Of a stretch of 64,000 nucleotides of DNA, positions 62,923 through 64,000 are shown one piece after another. Under the pieces are notes generated by a model that worked only from the letters and a program-made list of their open reading frames with translations, made no database searches and was not told the origin of the DNA. Where the stretch lies: the NCBI GenBank assembly GCA_026874595.1, contig CM049313.1:71046659-71110658 (forward strand), read 5' to 3'. The translations under genes were made by a program, and so were the position numbers. Numbering within the stretch: position 1 is the first letter of the stretch; every line of letters starts with the position of its first letter. This DNA is from Sipunculus nudus. Taxonomy: Eukaryota > Annelida > Sipuncula > Golfingiida > Sipunculidae.

Positions 62923-63285
62923 TCAACCCAGACTGGCCATGGTCATCAATTTTTCATAGTCATTTTGACTATCACTCACATTAGTCACAGAAACAACTTC
63001 AGTATGGTAACGCTTTTTCTCAATGACGTTTCCTTTTCTGTTCATTTTTTCTTCAGTTTCATTCTGTTTTTCAGTTGAACGGTCATTTTTGTCTGTAGGA
63101 GAAACAGCGTCCCAAAACATAGAACCATCATTTGTCGAATCTTCTAACCAATTTTCATTAATTTCAATATTTGCATAATGTGGATTTTCTTTCTTAAGCC
63201 ATCTGAGAGCATTCATCACCACATCAGGCCTAACAGAATCATACATGTAGTAAGAAGAGTGTTTCAAACTTCGCTTTAATTTCAT
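62923..63285 (-). pseudogene. Conserved Helitron segment before the OTU domain
   Basis: 'MKLKRSLKHSSYYMYDSVRP' then 'NALRWLKKENPHYANIEINE' is text commonly found upstream of Helitron Rep in animals. A low-complexity Lys/Glu/Asn linker follows. The frame connects upstream to 'LPRLPSESQVVG', which lies in a different frame from the next ORF, so a shift lies near 63350. Confidence 0.65.
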
Positions 63286-63656
63286 TCCAACAACTTGCGA
63301 CTCTGAAGGTAGTCTCGGAAGTACCTCACATACCGCATCAAGTTTTGCTGGGACATAAACTGCTGGTCCATGAATTCCATGTTTTTCCCTCTAGGTAAGC
63401 CTACCATTTTCATGAAAGCGATTCTTTGGCAAACAAGTCTAAGTTCAAGCGTATTCAGATCTGCAAGTTCCTTTAGTGGATCTATTAAACACAAATTATT
63501 TGCTTTGGACTGTGCGGGCAGTTTCCCTTTTTTAAGTGTCAAGTGGCATGTTCTACATATCCATTCTTCATTATTGTAAGAGGTTTGACGAAATGCCAGT
63601 ACATGTTGCAAGAGAGACTGTGACACCTTGTTATACTTCTCTTCTTTCAGATGCAC
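63282..63656 (-). pseudogene. Cys-containing N-terminal segment
   Basis: 'NEEWICRTCHLTLKKGKLPA' contains a C-x2-C-H pair. 'LELRLVCQRIAFMKMVGLPR' follows, typical of this region in animal Helitrons. It is preceded in frame by a TGA at about 63660. Confidence 0.65.
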
Positions 63657-63659
63657 AAC

Positions 63660-64000
63660 TCACATCCTAAACATCAAGCGATGACAACTACAGCACACGT
63701 AATTTGCAGAATGTCGTACTTTTTCTAAGAATTCTGAAATAACAGTTTCATTTTCAGGAACAATATTACGGCATTTCTGTCGGTGCTTTCTTTTATAACA
63801 TGCTGCTTCGCTCAATCTTTGTTGGGTTTCCTGTTCCGTTTCTTTCGCTCTTAATTCGTTTTTACGTCTTGAGTCAAGATCAAGTCTTTCTCTTTTTTCT
63901 TCAATTGTTTCTGACTGACGCGATTTACTTTGTCGCTTCCTTTGGCAAGAGAGCCTTGTTTGCTTTTTCTCAGGAGTTTCAAGTTCACGTTTCATTAAGT
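63660..64000 (-). pseudogene. Basic N-terminal region of the Helitron protein (partial)
   Basis: Lys/Arg/Glu-rich helix-like text ('EKKQTRLSCQRKRQSKSRQS' and similar) is followed by 'YVCCSCHRLMF' with a C-x-C/C-x-x-H cluster. The frame is still open at the window edge, so the real start may lie outside. The ATG at 63995 is only the first one visible. Confidence 0.6.

Larger units (their letters stand above)
57997..64000 (-). mobile_element. Helentron-type Helitron, decayed, running off the right edge
   Basis: On the minus strand the order is a Lys/Arg-rich start, a Cys-rich domain, an OTU protease, Helitron-like N-terminal and HUH Rep domains, a PIF1-like helicase, and an endonuclease/exonuclease/phosphatase-type domain ending at a stop at 57997. 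Rep-helicase followed by an endonuclease is the Helentron arrangement. At least ten frameshifts or stops interrupt the coding sequence. Its 5' end is outside the window and its 3' end could not be fixed. Confidence 0.85.

Overview
The window looks like accessory, repeat-dominated DNA from an animal, most likely a bivalve mollusc. It is AT-rich, with intron-like non-coding DNA and almost no long host reading frames. It is packed with nested LTR retrotransposons, non-LTR relics, hAT elements, a Helitron-type element carrying OTU and endonuclease domains, and short-period tandem arrays. The (CGGA)n/GACGGACAA tails followed by a CAGCTGAG hairpin, and the 'GGGACCCATGGGTC' heads, are of a style I associate with bivalve genomes. 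The species cannot be fixed from this sequence alone.

1-11 kb: inverted and tandem copies of a 278-bp repeat carrying the perfect palindrome GGTGGCGCCACC, a 2.6-kb non-coding element (1775-4400) sitting inside one of these copies, an integrase relic, a MITE, and a non-LTR reverse transcriptase relic split by a hAT element (7414-10285). That hAT is itself split by another copy of the same non-coding element class. 11-23 kb: mostly non-coding repeats, including two further copies of the element class (12030-13203 and 18790-22802). These four elements share both ends but carry two different bodies, which is the least familiar structure in the window. 23-27 kb: decayed Ty3/gypsy gag, reverse transcriptase and integrase pieces. 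27-30 kb: the only stretch resembling host gene territory, with a possible first exon under an NRF1-like site.

30.4-34.5 kb: a fairly young Ty3/gypsy element on the plus strand, missing part of gag and broken mainly at homopolymer runs. 36.5-39.4 kb: a 5'-truncated, older Ty3/gypsy element on the minus strand with its 3' LTR. 39.9-46.6 kb: a very young LTR element on the minus strand with near-identical 1.1-kb LTRs, inserted in a tandem array with a 305-bp higher-order period. Its single 968-residue ORF runs gag (with a SCAN-like segment), protease, integrase. The tail of reverse transcriptase and RNase H come after integrase, as in Gmr1-like elements, and the reverse transcriptase core is absent. 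At 47.5 and 48.6 kb there is a duplicated exon-like segment with splice sites.

49-54.6 kb: a non-LTR retrotransposon 3' half, then long degenerate tandem arrays with nuclear-receptor-type half sites. 55.2-57.7 kb: a hAT element defined by CAG/CTG ends and an 8-bp target duplication, with a CGCGAA-rich MITE inside it. 58-64 kb: a decayed Helentron-type Helitron on the minus strand (Cys-rich N-terminus, OTU protease, HUH Rep, PIF1-like helicase, endonuclease) that runs off the right edge of the window. Nearly every coding region belongs to a mobile element. No rRNA, tRNA or CRISPR feature was seen.
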